From: Notamacropus eugenii
Lineage: Eukaryota; Chordata; Mammalia; Diprotodontia; Macropodidae
Direction of reading: 5' to 3'
Assembly: GCF_028372415.1 (NCBI RefSeq)
Contig: NC_092872.1
Coordinates: 13,730,479 to 13,794,478, forward strand
DNA length: 64,000 nucleotides
In this document: positions 32,409-44,460 of the stretch, piece by piece
How the letters are laid out: each line of letters starts with the position of its first letter
How positions within the stretch are numbered: position 1 is the stretch's first letter
The notes under the pieces: model-generated
The model's input: only the letters and a program-made list of their open reading frames with translations
Told to the model about the DNA's origin: nothing
The model's database searches: none
Made by a program: the position numbers and the translations under genes

Positions 32409-34968
32409 GTGAGTAGCATTGGAATGGTGGGGGAGGGCTCCCTCTGCCAAGATTCTGTAACTCAACCTCTTCACTCCAGAAAAACTTGATTTCCATTTGG
32501 GGAGCCATTGAGATACAGTGGAAAAAGTCAGGCAGCTAGGTGGCAGAGTGGATAGAGCACTGGCCCCCAAATTCAGAGAGACCTGAGTTCAAATGCACTC
32601 TCACACACTCACTAACTGTGTGCCTGGGCAAGTCATTTTACCTCTGCTTGCCTCAATTTCCTCCACTGTGAAGTGGAGATAGTAAAAGCCTCTACCTCCT
32701 AGACTGTTTGTCAAGGTCTAATGAGATAATAATAGTAAAGCACTTAGTGTATTGCCTGGCATGTAGTAGCCAGGCACATAAATATATATGTGTATGTGTA
32801 TGTATGTATGTGTGTACGTACATGTATAAATATGCACACATGTATTTGTACAGGTGCTTGCTGTTATTATTGGCATTATTGGCCTCAGAAGATCAGAAAA
32901 GGCTTTTCTGGATCCAGTGCTTTCCCGTTCTTCATGATTTCCTATTTGTCCTGCACACAGCTTGCTTTGTGTATATTCCCTTGCATGCTGTCTCCCTCTC
33001 ATTACATTGTAAGCCCCTTGAGGGCAGGGTCTGTCTTTTGCCTCTTTTTGGAACTCTAGGTCTTAGCAGGTTACCTGGCACACAGTAGGTGCTTAATAAA
33101 TGTTTAGTGATTGATTGAATGCCTTGTTATGTCCTAGGAACAATGCTAAGTGCTCAGAATACACACAAATTCCAGGTCTTCAGACTCCACATACAGGACT
33201 CTTATCCCTACTGGAACAGTCATGTGGCCCAGTGCAGGTTTAAACTTGTATTGGTTTTTTTCCTTTTTGAAGGTTTTAGTCTCCCTCCCAGCCTGAGGTG
33301 CTCGCTGAGGACCTGGAATGTGGAAGCTGAGCACAGAGGATACCCCCAGGTCCCTCAGTAGACTCTGTTCCGGATGCCCCTGTTCTGATCCTGCTGCCAG
33401 TGTGACCTTGAGCAAGTCACCTAATTTTCCTAGGTCCTAGTTTTCTCATCTAGACATCCATGGCGTCAGAGTAGGTGGGCAGGGAGGGTGCTGAGCTCTG
33501 CTTTTTGCTGCCCTGAAGAAAGTGATTTGTCCCACATGAGAAGCAGAAAAATTCTCCTAGGGGGCTGGCTGGGGCAAAGCTTGAGCTTGTTGTCAGTCCT
33601 GGTATGTGAGGGACACACATTACAGACTGGCAGTCCTGAACTCTCTCTGCCACCTTTCACAGCTGGTGAAACAATGCATTGGAACCAATGACCTGGATTC
33701 TCCCAATCCCTCTGTTGATATTTCCTGTGATAGGGTAAGTGAGGAATCCTCCTTGGGGGCCTGGGAGACGAGCCTCAGCCTCCATTTCCCACTAGCTGTC
33801 CATGATGCCTTCTCCCTTGGAAGCTGCTGGGATTGATGTGTAGCTAGAGGGGATTGGGATCAACTTTGACCCTTCTTCCCTCTTTCCAACCTTAGTGTCT
33901 GCCTAGCTCTCTTTTCTTCCTTCAGGTTGCAGGAGGGGATGTAGATACAGAGGCAGGAACATTTCTCTTCTCCAGCCCACTTCCATCTCACCCAGCCACA
34001 GATATGCAGATAGCGAGTTCTGTAACTTCAGAGTCCAAGGGAAAGAGGGGGAAGTAAAGAAGGCCAGTTGTACAGAAAGTACTACTAGATATGCATTTCC
34101 AGAGAATCAGTCTGGGGAATTTGAATTGGAGGGAGACCTAGAAATTATCTAGTCAAATACAATTTATAAAGAAACTGAGGTTCAGAAATATGTATTGACC
34201 TTCCCTGAAGTCATAGTGCTAGCTAACATCTGAAATGAAATCGTTCTTCTGACTCCAACTACCTTGGCAACCCAAGAGCTCAGCTCTGGCCCCAGTGATG
34301 AAATGGGTTAACAGATCTAGGTTGGGGTGGGCTAAGGGGTGCAGGCAGTGACCCTGCCAGCCACTCTGAAGTCGGGGCTGTGAGATCAGGAGTGGTCATG
34401 TCAGGGGCAGAGTCAATGTGACCTGGTCCCAGGGTGTTCCTGGAGGGTAGAATCAGTGAAGGGGTGGGGTAAGGATTTCTTGTTCTCCTTTGCATCTTCT
34501 GCGCAGGAAGAGGAGGAGGGTGTCATGGGAAGACTTTTAACATTTTTTCAAAATGAACATGAGGAAGGCCCTGAGGATTTAGCTTTCTCTGCTGGGGGAA
34601 CACTGCAGTTAGAGTAGAAGGCTGCCGATTTGGGTTTGACCCCCAAGTCTGTACCCTGCCAGCTATGTTAGGATCTGTCTCCTGTTTCCTCCTTTCCCAT
34701 GGGGAGGTTGCACCAGATGACTGTGGAGGGTCCTTCAAACTCTGAGTCTCATGAAGCTCTAAGTTATACTCTCTGCCCCTGGGGTGGGAGGTGGGTGGGC
34801 CGGTTTTTCTTCCCTCTTCAGGTGGACCCCCAGAGGCCCTGGACAAAGGGGCTCTTGTTTGTCTTCCCTCTGCAGCCTGCGAAGGTCAAGAGAGGACTTT
34901 GGGACAGTATAAAGAAGAGAATGGAGGTACTCCGGGAATACATTCAGCAGTTTAAAATTAAAATTTAG
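32223..34968 (+). CDS. Cathelicidin antimicrobial peptide precursor gene (exons 1, 3, 4)
   Basis: Cathelicidins are secreted myeloid and epithelial precursors: a signal peptide, a cathelin domain with four cysteines, and a C-terminal antimicrobial peptide released by proteolysis, usually by elastase. Coding parts: exon 1 at 32,223-32,408, exon 3 at 33,663-33,734, exon 4 at 34,876-34,968, all phase 0 with GT/AG borders. Family genes have four exons. The second, about 108 bp with two of the four cathelin cysteines, is not found intact here (see 33,495-33,602). Joining exon 1 directly to exon 3 keeps the frame, so a 116-residue precursor is possible. A polyadenylation signal is at 35,032. It is either a divergent functional gene or a young pseudogene. 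Marsupials have many cathelicidins, so I assign no symbol. Confidence 0.85.
32530..32790 (+). mobile_element. Marsupial SINE in cathelicidin intron 1
   Basis: The head GGCAGCTAGGTGGCAGAGTG is followed by GACCTGAGTTCAAAT, the CCTGGGCAAGTCA box and a MIR-like tail. It is followed by a TATG/TGTA microsatellite at 32,780-32,850. The frames called at 32,708-33,088 are inside this repeat block. Confidence 0.85.
33000..33112 (+). mobile_element. L2-type LINE 3' end in intron 1
   Basis: It contains 'TTGAGGGCAGGGTCTGTCTT' and 'CAGTAGGTGCTTAATAAATG', the conserved end of L2-type elements. It shows extended similarity to 25,430-25,540 and 61,580-61,690. Confidence 0.7.
33495..33602 (+). pseudogene. Possible decayed cathelicidin exon 2
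   Basis: At 33,513-33,536 one frame reads LKKVICPT, close to the family signature V-K-E-T-V-C-P. It lies 130-150 bp before exon 3, where exon 2 is expected after a short second intron. The same frame hits TGA at 33,537-33,539 and TAG soon after, and the second exon 2 cysteine motif (CDF) is absent. A GTATGT donor-like site is at 33,602. The match is short and the area also has MIR-like sequence, so it may be coincidence. Confidence 0.3.
33663..33734 (+). CDS. Cathelicidin exon 3: end of cathelin domain
   Basis: A pyrimidine-rich acceptor ending CACAG leads into LVKQCIGTNDLD, and SVDISCDR ends at AGG|GTAAGT. This is the third cathelin exon, with the second disulfide pair of cysteines. It has 24 codons in phase 0, the usual family length. 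Confidence 0.93.
34876..34968 (+). CDS. Cathelicidin exon 4: mature antimicrobial peptide
   Basis: A strong acceptor (TCTTCCCTCTGCAG) precedes PAKV, a valine suited to elastase cleavage. The predicted peptide of 26 residues begins KRGLWDSIKKR and ends FKIKI before TAG. It has 8 basic and 3 acidic residues (net about +5) and an amphipathic helical pattern. The KRGLW start and FKIK motif resemble a wallaby-type marsupial cathelicidin, but this one stops straight after that motif, without the longer proline-containing tail I recall for that type. Activity is not shown by sequence alone. Confidence 0.88.
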   Translation, partial: PAKVKRGLWDSIKKRMEVLREYIQQFKIKI

Positions 34969-35031
34969 TGTATGAGACTGAGCCTCAGTTTACATCTTAA
35001 GGCCTTATACTGTGCCCTCATTGCTCAGATT

Positions 35032-35037
35032 AATAAA
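35032..35037 (+). terminator. Cathelicidin polyadenylation signal AATAAA
   Basis: 64 nt after the stop codon. The inverted-repeat homology with the left arm (reverse complement of about 25,270) begins at about this place, so the duplication breakpoint lies in the 3' UTR. Confidence 0.8.
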
Positions 35038-38000
35038 CCCCAATTTTACTCTCTCTGCATGTTTTCTCAGACTTCCTCCTCTATTCAGTTCATTTCTCAC
35101 TGAACATTTAATTACTTATCATGTACCCTTGGACTGCACATTAAAAGGTGAAAAAAAAGCTAACCATCATGTCTGCCCTGAAGGAGCTTATAGTCTAGGA
35201 GGGGTGGGAGCAGGAACAGGACTGCAAGCATACAATGTGATGTGTGGCAGTGGGCTGGGACCAGGACTCACCTAGACAATGTGGTCTAGACAATCTGAGA
35301 GAGATCACTTTATGGTTAGGCCTTGTGGGGAGGAGGGGGTGATTGGGAGGGGGAGTGGGTGGGGGGGGTGGGAACAATAGACCTGTGAAGGCTTCAGGAA
35401 AGTAGGGAGGTCTGAGCTGGGCCTTGGAGGAAGAGAAGGCTTTGAGTGGGCAGAGATGTAGAAGGGGTCCATTCCTGGCAAAGGTTGAGCAAACAAATCT
35501 AGTTTGCCAGCAAAATTATTACAGCTCAAGGAATGTAGTTTCTAAGGTGGTGTAGGTAGGTTGGGGCCAAGAGGGCTTTATTAGCAGATGTTCTCCACAC
35601 ATTTGTAATTTATCCTCTAGAAAACAGGGAGTCCCTGAAGGTTTTTATTTCTTTCCTTGGCTATCTGTTTTAAGCAGGGAAGTGACAAGATCATATGTTT
35701 TCAATAGGAGAATAATTTGATTAGGAAACTGGGTGCACAATGGAGTTGAAAAGGTTAGGATTAGGCACAAAGGGATCAGTCAGCAGGTTATTGCAACAGG
35801 TGTAAAGTGATGAGGGCTTGCTCTGGGCTGGTGGTGATTAGAGGAATGGAAATGAGGGTTTGGATGGGAAAGGTGAAGTGGACAGGACAGGAGAGAGAAT
35901 TGACCAGATTTGGTAACTGACTGGATGAGGCTCATGGTGGAGAGAAAACAGTGAAAGTTGACTCCATTGTCTTGGGAATGAGCTGCCTACTTAGACCCAG
36001 TTCACTTTAGAGAACCCAATCCAGTGGTTCTTGTGAGCAAACCAACCATAGTGTATACAGGAAGGGGGAAAAGGAAGACTTGTCCCTTTGAACAAGGAAG
36101 AATTTTACTAGCAAGAAGTTTAATCAGATGGAGATCTTTTCTCCCAGTTTTCCAAACCAATATCCCACTAGGCTCCAAAGCCTCTCAGACTGTCAGGGCT
36201 CCATTCACAGGCTAGGATGGAAAACCCCTCACTTTCCCTATTATTTACCTATCACCACTTCTCTGAATTAGATACTCCTCCTATTCTACATTTAAAAATA
36301 GGCACACAGTCAACAGAACTCCCAAATTTCCCCACACACTCCCTCACTGTCACCTCTAGTGAGAGTCACCTCAAATACCAGTGAATGTGATAGTGAAGAC
36401 TTCTCAGGGACCTAAGTCTAAAGTAGATTGACCCTAGGACTGAGTTTCAATTCCTTGGGAATCAAGTGACATAGGGGAACTCGAAATTGTGAAACTACCT
36501 GAAACCATCCCTCTCCCCTTGTTCACTATTTCCTTAATCCTTGTATCTGGGGCAAATTTCTGAAAATAAGTTACTTGATCAAACTCTTGACCAAAAGGGT
36601 AAAGGGGGGGTGGGTTTCTGGTTTGGGGCTATATAACCATCCTTCTGCTTCTGTATTGTATCTCCCTTCTCTAGACTGCCTAGTGAAGGTTGACACCTGC
36701 TTCTCTTGGGAACCTAATAAAGGACTTCCTGTTTGTACCTTGAGACGCCTCTGAGTAGACAGTTTGAGAAGGGGTCTCACCATCCCACACACCAGGAAGC
36801 CTCAAAATCTACTGCTTTTTCTTCAGCAACATCAAGGGAATGAATGCCTATGAATGCATGGCCAGTTGTAGCCTGACAAAAGAACCTAGACAGAGCCATA
36901 ACTAGGATAGAGTGGTGGGGCTTTGTTCAGGGAATGGACTTCTGCAGGCATGATTAATCTCTGAGGCAGTCCTCAAGCTCATCCCCCTGTCCCTCATCGG
37001 GGCCCAGGCTGCCACCAACCTTCCCCAGGGTCTCACTGTTCTAGATCCCTTCTCCCTAGACTTCTACTCCCCAAACACCCCTGTCTACAAGCCATCCCCT
37101 TCCCCACCCCACTGCCACATCCTCCTAGGGAGTGGAGGTCTGGGCACCATCATCTATTCTTTCAGACCATGGGGTACAACTGCACCAGGCATAGACTATC
37201 TTTTAATCTCAGTTCTATCCATCCCCAAGTAAATTTGTCTTAGGCTTAAGATTCGTACTTTTGATTCAGATCCTGTCCCAGCGTCTGAGGCATACTGACT
37301 TTGCTTTTAAACTAGACAGTCCCCACATTGCATCACACACATTCAAAGTAACTGGGAGAGAGTCTTTCTTTCTGGAATTTTTCACACTCTGACTTATCTA
37401 TGTGATTATCTTATTACAAGGAAGTATCTCTGTGTTTCTCCTACTCTTGCTTCAAATTCCTTGAATTTGTTTTCTTTTCCAGCACCTCGAACAGTACTTT
37501 GCACATTATAGAAGCTTCCCAGGTATTTTTAATTGAATAACTACTTTTCAAACACATTATGGGAGATAAGCCTGAATTAAATGAAAGACTGAACTCTGTG
37601 GCCTCTGAAATCCCTTCCAGTGCTGACATTTCATAGATTGTCGTGCCCTCTAGCCTACAAGCAGACTTCTTGGGGCATTGAAGCCAACACTGTTCTCTCT
37701 TCCTTCCTCATTGCCATTGCCCTACTTCTCTTTATAGTCACTAGTGAAAGCTTTTTGTAGCATTTTAAAGTTATTAATCCTTTTCCATGTGTTATCTCAT
37801 TTAAGGTAGGTAGCACAGAAACTATTATTGATTATACACATGAGGCACCTGAGACTCAGAATCAGCAGATGACTTGCCCAAAGTCAGCATCCAGGAAACA
37901 CCAGAGCCAAGACCTCAGCTCTCATCTTCTGACTCCAAGGCCAGCACTTATTGCATTATACTCACCTTCCTTTGGTGCTGTCCACAGGCCTGTGACCAGA

Positions 38001-39954
38001 GATGAATATTTCCAACAGAACTCTTAGGTGTGATGCCTCAGACTTCTTTGGGGAGCATCTAAGCCTGACCTTGACCCCTGAAGAGGGCAGAACTAGGCTC
38101 TCAGTCAACCCAGATCATACTACTTTTTTCCTGCCAAAATGCAGGTTTCTTCTACCTGCGGTAACTACTTCTCTGTCTGAAAGAAAATGGTCTGTTAGCC
38201 TGAAACAGTGTTAGAGCAAAGCCTGAGGGGGAGCCTCAAAGATGTCAAAGGGAAGAAAGGAGAGAAAGGGCAGAGAAGCTGAGAGATGACATCCTGGCCC
38301 CCAACATGACAGAGAGAGTCTGACATCCTTCCAGCCTTCTTTTCCCTTCCTGCTCTTCTCATTTTCTATCCTCTAGACAAATTGGACTATTTTTTGCTCT
38401 CTCACACCACCCTTTGCTGTTCCCCCACATGTATTTGCCTAGGCTGTGCCCTCTGCCTAGAAGAGAACTTCTCCCCATCACCCATTGAAATCTATTGACA
38501 TCTTTGCCCTTCTATAAGATCCAATGATCAAGTTTTCATGAAATCTTCTCTGATCCCTCCACTTAGAACTGATCTCTCCCTCTTCAAATCTTAGCACACT
38601 CTCCTTGTATATTCTATTTGTGTAAAAAATGCAATTTATGTAACCCTCTGATCAAAGATGATCTGTGTAAGACTTTCCTCACTGGTGGAAATTGATTACT
38701 TAATAATCTGAGTGTGTGAGATGAGTGGAGTTGGTAACACCTTGAAGGAAGAGAGATCTTGGTTTTCTGACTTCCAGCACCTAGAGAGAAAAAAACAACA
38801 ACATGGTTCCCTACTCTCTCCAAGGAAAGGTGCCTGTAGGATCATGGAAAGACCAATTTTCACTCCTGAGGTTATTCTTATGCAAATGGACAGAACTTCA
38901 TATATTTTAGTCCATAAAGGCAACTCTACTTGGTTTGTAAAAATGCCAATGTATTCATGCTTTGAAGAAATCTAACTATATCAGTGTCTGTGGAGTTCTC
39001 TGGGAGTGCAAAGATCTGTGGTATGAAGACTTGCTCAGGGCTACTCATCCATTTCTTTTCCATCTGACACCAAACTCTCTCTGCAGCAGGGCAGAGATAA
39101 CCCCTTACCAAAACAATCTGGGTACACTGAGTAAATCAGATTTAGGGTGACCTTTAGGCCTCATATTCATTGGGAAGTCAGGGAGATTTCTACCTCAGGT
39201 ATGTGAAGATGTTCCCCCTTAGAATGCATTAAGGAAACCAACTTTTTCCAAAGGCCATGAAGGGGGCTGATGTAGCTGCTGTGAAACTCACAGAACTTGG
39301 TCGGAGATCAGATACCAAGTTGTTCCATTACTCCTCCAGCCATTACCACTCACCTTGACTTTCGTCTTGCCATTGGACTAATGTAAGGACTAATCTAAGA
39401 AGAATGAAGATATCAGGAAATCCCATTCAAAATAACTACCAAATGCATAAGAGTTGCAGGTGGTCAACCTATCACTAAACTCAGTACTTGGACAGATATA
39501 CCTATAAAGCACTCTTTGAATAAATAAAATCCAACTTCAGTAGCTGGAGGAAGATTCAGTGCTCATGCCTGGGTCATGTCAAAATTACAAAAATGGCAAG
39601 ACTATCAAAGGTCATTTATAGTTTTTATGCTATATTAATCAGATGATGAGAGGGATGGTATAGAGAACTCACCATCACTCTGACCAGCCCATTCCATTTG
39701 GGGAGAGCCCTATTCCTTAGCAAGTCTTTCCTTATTACCAAGCCTAAATTTGCCTCTTTGCACTTTCCCCCATGCCTGGATGGCTCTGCCTCCTTCCTTT
39801 TGATTCCTGATCTATCTGGATCCCTTCAAGCCCCTACTGAAATGACATCTTTCCAGGAAGGCTTCCCTACAGTATCTTCAGGCACCAGAAAGTGCCTTCC
39901 TTCTGTTACTTAGTTCCTCTTCATCATGTATGTAGCTCATCTTGTCTGTATTTG

Positions 39955-40085
39955 TTTACTCCGTGTGTCCTTCATTAGATTGTGAGCTCCTTGAGTCAGG
40001 TCCTGTTTTTTGCCTCCTTTTGTATCCCCAGTGCTTAGCACAGTGCCTGGCACATAGCAGGCACTTAGAAAATGTAAACTGACCT
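39955..40085 (+). mobile_element. L2-type LINE 3' end, middle arm
   Basis: It carries TTAGATTGTGAGCTCCTTGA, the GTGCCTGGCACATAGCAGGC box and a terminal AAATG. It lies between duplicated low-copy segments. Confidence 0.7.
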
Positions 40086-40630
40086 CCAAGACAGTTGAGA
40101 AAGACTCATGGGAGACAATGTTCCCCACATCCAGAGAAAGAGCTGATGGACCCTTAATGCAGATTAAAGCTTCCTGGTTTTTTCTTTATTTATTTTCATG
40201 ATTTCTCTTCTTTTCCAAAGTAGAATTATTTTGACAAACTATTTCTTCTTTCAGAACATGTCCAATATGCAAAAAATGTCATAGGTTTGCATACATTTAA
40301 AGTATATCAAATTATTTGTGGAGGGGAGAGGCAAGGGAAGGAGGGAAGACATTTGGAACTGAAAATTTTATCAAAAAGGAAAATTAAAAGTTTTCTTTGC
40401 ATGTAATTAGAAAAATATTATTAAGAAAGAAAAGATATTTCTTGGTTCATGTCTGTAATATTTAATTTTAAAGATTTCTAATAGGCACTGTGTGACTTGT
40501 CCAGGGTCACACAGCCAGTCTGTATGAGTGGCAGGACTCATACCCAGGTCTTCCTGCTCCTGGGCCAACTTGACAGCATTTCCTCTTTTTCTCATAATCC
40601 CCACTTTAAGTTACTCTCCTCTTCATTCTG

Positions 40631-40885
40631 GGGCAGCTAGGTGGTGCAGTGGATAGAGAGCCAAGTTTGGAGTCTGGCGAATCTTATTATAAGTTAGACC
40701 TCAGACACTTACTACCTGTGAGACCCTGGTGAAGCCATTTAACCTTGTTTGTCTCAGTTTCCTCCTCTGTAAAATGAACTGGAGAAGGTAATAGCAAACT
40801 ACTTCAGTATCTTTGCCAAAAGCACCCCAAATGTGATCATGCAGAATCGGACATTTAAGAAATGACTAAATGACATCAGGATTGC
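40631..40885 (+). mobile_element. Marsupial SINE, middle arm (sense)
   Basis: GGGGCAGCTAGGTGGTGCAG head, then the CTGTGAGACCCTGGTGAAGCC box, then CTCTGTAAAATGAACTGGAG. It is the inverted partner of 10,662-10,912 and therefore older than the inverted duplication. Confidence 0.85.
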
Positions 40886-42720
40886 ATTCCAGCCAAACTG
40901 AACTCCTCACCCAGTTCCCCAAACTGAAGTCTATCTTCCATGTTACTCAAATGACAAAGGCCACCCCACATGCCTGGAGTGCACTCACTTTTCAGGTCTT
41001 CCTCTCAGAATCCTGATCTTCCCTTAAAGCTCAACTCAGCTCCAACTTCTCCTGTGAGCCCTTCCCTGATCCCCTGTTAGTGGCCCCACTGTCTCCACAG
41101 ATCTATTCACTTTTCATGTTGGGAATGTCTGACTGGATACTTTCTTCTTGGGACAGTGTATGGTAACTGGATAGTCCTGGCCCTACTGTGAGGGCAAGAT
41201 CGGTTATATTGCATTCCCTCCGCTTGTCTAGTACCCTGAAGTGTTTCTCGTTTGAGCCATCATCTCTTGTTTGCTCACTTACCCAGTTATTATGGGTCCA
41301 GGCACGAGCACCTCATTTTTTTTTTAAACACTTCATAGCTCCATTAGCTATGACACAAGGATATTTACCTCAAAGATATAGCAAAAAGAAACATACAAAC
41401 ATTCCACTCAGTACTTGGGAAGCCTCACCCTCAGGCACACGCCACCTGTCTCTGGACAAGGAAGTGAAGTTCACAGTAGAACTCAGCTCCTATGTAACAT
41501 TAATCCACCAAGTTCAAATCTGAAGCCTAGCTAGCATAGTGTTCCCTGATGATTGCACCTCAGGATTTCTCTGCTGAGTTGACTGTGACCCCCAGCCTGG
41601 ATTCCCTGATGTCCAGTATTCAAACTGGGGAATTCATTCCTTGCTCCTAGAATGGCAAAAGTCAAAGCCTCTGGATCATTTCCAGGTGCTGCATGACCTG
41701 ACCAGGCAGGGACAAGGAGGTAGGCCACAGTCTCAGGGTAGAACATAAAAAAAGTGCCAATTGGGCTCAGTCTGGCAATTTAAAACCCCAGAAAACTTCC
41801 CACTAAATGGTCAATGGACAATGTCTTCTCCCTCCTCTTGATAGTTCAGTGTAGAATGTCCTTGCATGAGCCAATTCTCCTGTCTTTAAGAAGAGTCTTC
41901 TATATAGGATATGATGCCATCTTAGATGGTCTCCGCTTGTGCCATATTCCCATTAAACAGTTTCTCCACAGACAATGCCAGTTCAAGAGCTTTTTCTGTT
42001 AAGTTTCTAAGCCAAGATGCCCCAGAATGGTTTGACTCAGTGTGGGACAAAAGACAAGGAGCAGTGTGTGGAATTTAGGGCAGAAGGAAATGGTTGATGA
42101 GACCATCCCACAGCAGTGCCTGTCCTCTTGCAGCTCTCTTACCTTGGACTGTGAGACACAGACAGTACTATATGGGTGTTAACTTTCAGGTGGTCCCTGG
42201 AGGATTCTAGGAATAGATGACAATATAGTGCAGAAGAGGATTCAGAGAATGATGGCCAGGCTGGATGGAGTCCTGGGTGTTCTCTAGAGGTGCTCCCTGG
42301 AGGGCTTTAAGCAAAGGCTGCATCATCTTTGCAGGGAGTGAGATGAAAGGAAGTCCTCTTCAGGTATTGGTTAGATGAATTGAGTTCCCCTTCAACTCTG
42401 AGATTATATGATTACATGAATTCAATTTAAACTACATTTATGGAGAATGTATACTGAGCAAACCACTAGTAAACCACAGTGTTAGTTATTATGGCTTGAA
42501 AGCAAAAATGAAACAGTTGACAAACTATTCAGCACCTCCTTGGAGGAGGTTGGGTTTTGCTGGGAGAAGAGAACATGGCCCTAAATACAGATATGTAATG
42601 GACATGATCGTATAGCCAACCACTATTTATGATCTTTCAGTCAGTAATCAGCTCTACACACACAAGAGCACCTGCTACCACAGGTTTTTTGACCTGCTTC
42701 TCTGAAAGGAAACAGAAATT

Positions 42721-43450
42721 TTTAAAAATTTATTCATTTATTTTTAGTTTTCAACATTCATTTCCACAAGATTTGGAGTTCCAAATTTTCTCCCCATCTC
42801 TCCCCTCCTCCACCCCAAAACATCATGCATTCTGATTACCCCTTCCCCCAATCTGCCCTCCCTTCTGTCACACCCCTCCCTTCCCTTATTCCCAACTTCT
42901 CTCTTCTTTCTATACCCCATTACCTCCATTTCTTATTTCTCAGTTGCATGCAAAATCAATCCTCAGAATTCATTTCTTAAACTTTGAGTTCCAACTTCTC
43001 TATCTTCTTCCCTCCCATCCATCCCCACTGAGGAGAGAAGCAATTCAGTATAGACTGTGTATGTGTAGCTTTGCTAAAGACTTCCATAACAGTCATGTTG
43101 TGAAGGACTAACTATATTCACCTCCATCCTATCCTGCCCCTTTTTTATTCTATTCTCTCCTTAGACCTTGTCCCTCCCCTAAAGTGTCTACTTCTAGTTA
43201 CTCTCTCCTCTCATTTTCCTTCCCTTCTATCATACCCTCACCCCACTTATTCTCTTCTCCCCTACTTTCCTATAGAGGATTTAGACAGATTTTCATACTA
43301 AACAGTGAGCATGTTACTCCCACCTTAAGCCACATGTGATGACTGTAAGCTTCACTTTTTCCCTCTCAACTTCTCCCTTTTCCCTTCCATTGGAAAAGCT
43401 TTTTCTTGCATCTTTTATGAGAGAAAATTTGCCCCATTTCATTTCTCCCT
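42721..43450 (-). mobile_element. HAL1 3' UTR fragment, antisense
   Basis: Starts with the usual T-rich 3' end and breaks off in the 3' UTR at 43,450, exactly where an LTR-like repeat starts. Both are absent from the corresponding place in the left arm (about 8,840-8,890), so they came in after the inverted duplication or were lost there. Confidence 0.75.
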
Positions 43451-44460
43451 TGGACAGGCAACTTTTGAGGGGTTAACAATCACTTGAATCAAAGACAGGT
43501 ATCATTCATTTAGTTTAGAGGAAAAACTAAGCTCCCTGATCTTTGGAGAAAATACACAGAAGTAGAGATCAACAGACCTATCTGACCAGAATCTCTGTTT
43601 GACCATAATCAATACACATACCAGAGATCAACAGATGGGTCCAACTGTCTGAACACAGTTATCAGAAAGGGAAGCAACAACATTTGGGTTTTCCAAGCTG
43701 GGGGAGGACTTCGCAGAGTCCTCCTTTGGCCAAACAAACACTTCCAGTCAGTAAGCCCCAAACTAAAACCTCAGCTTTCAAGTATTTATACACTTTGGGG
43801 GCAGCTAGGTGGTACAGTGCATAGAGCACCAGTGCAAGAGTCAGGAGAATCTGACTTCAAATCTCACCTCAGACACTTGACACTCACCACCTGTGTAACC
43901 TTGGGCAAGTCACTTAACACCAATTGCCTCACCCTGGGTCATCTCCAGTCATCCTGATGAATATCTGGTCACTGGATTCAGATGGCTGTGGAGGAGAAGT
44001 GAGGCTGGTGACCTGCACAGCCCTCCCTCACTCAAAACAAAGTCAAGTGCAAGTCATATCATGATTTCTCTGATGGCTTGGTCTGCTTCAGAAAGGCAGG
44101 AGGAACACACACTTTTCAGAGCCAGAGGGCCTGACCCTCTGACCCACTGCCTCAAGAGAAAAAAAAAAAGGTACTTGGGAACCTCCTACAAAACAACTCC
44201 CCTCATCAAGCTTCCCTCAATGGACAGGCTCATCAATGGGTGGGGAAGATCTCCTTTAGTCACTTTCAAATAGAGGCATTATACTTCTGGATTATACTAA
44301 AAGAGAAACAGCAAAAGATCCTTCCTTGCTTGGCCTCACAGGACTCTAGCTTAGGGGATAAACAGCAGCCCCCCACCTGCCTTGTCAATTGCTTTAAATT
44401 GACAGGACCCCAATCACATACATTCCGTCACTCCTCTTCTGCCCTCTTGGAATAGAGTTT
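43451..44460. mobile_element. LTR-like repeat, middle arm, split by a SINE
   Basis: Matches the reverse complement of 27,080-27,620 at 43,451-43,796 and again after the SINE (44,109-44,260). Similarity fades beyond about 44,300. Orientation and class are unresolved. Confidence 0.5.
43797..44108 (+). mobile_element. Marsupial SINE inserted in the LTR-like repeat
   Basis: GGGGGCAGCTAGGTGG head, TGTGTAACCTTGGGCAAGTC box, and a long tail with 'AAACAAAGTCAAGTGCAAGT'. The host reads TATACACTTTTCAG without interruption in the left copy; here ACTTT flanks both ends of the SINE, a short target duplication. Confidence 0.85.
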
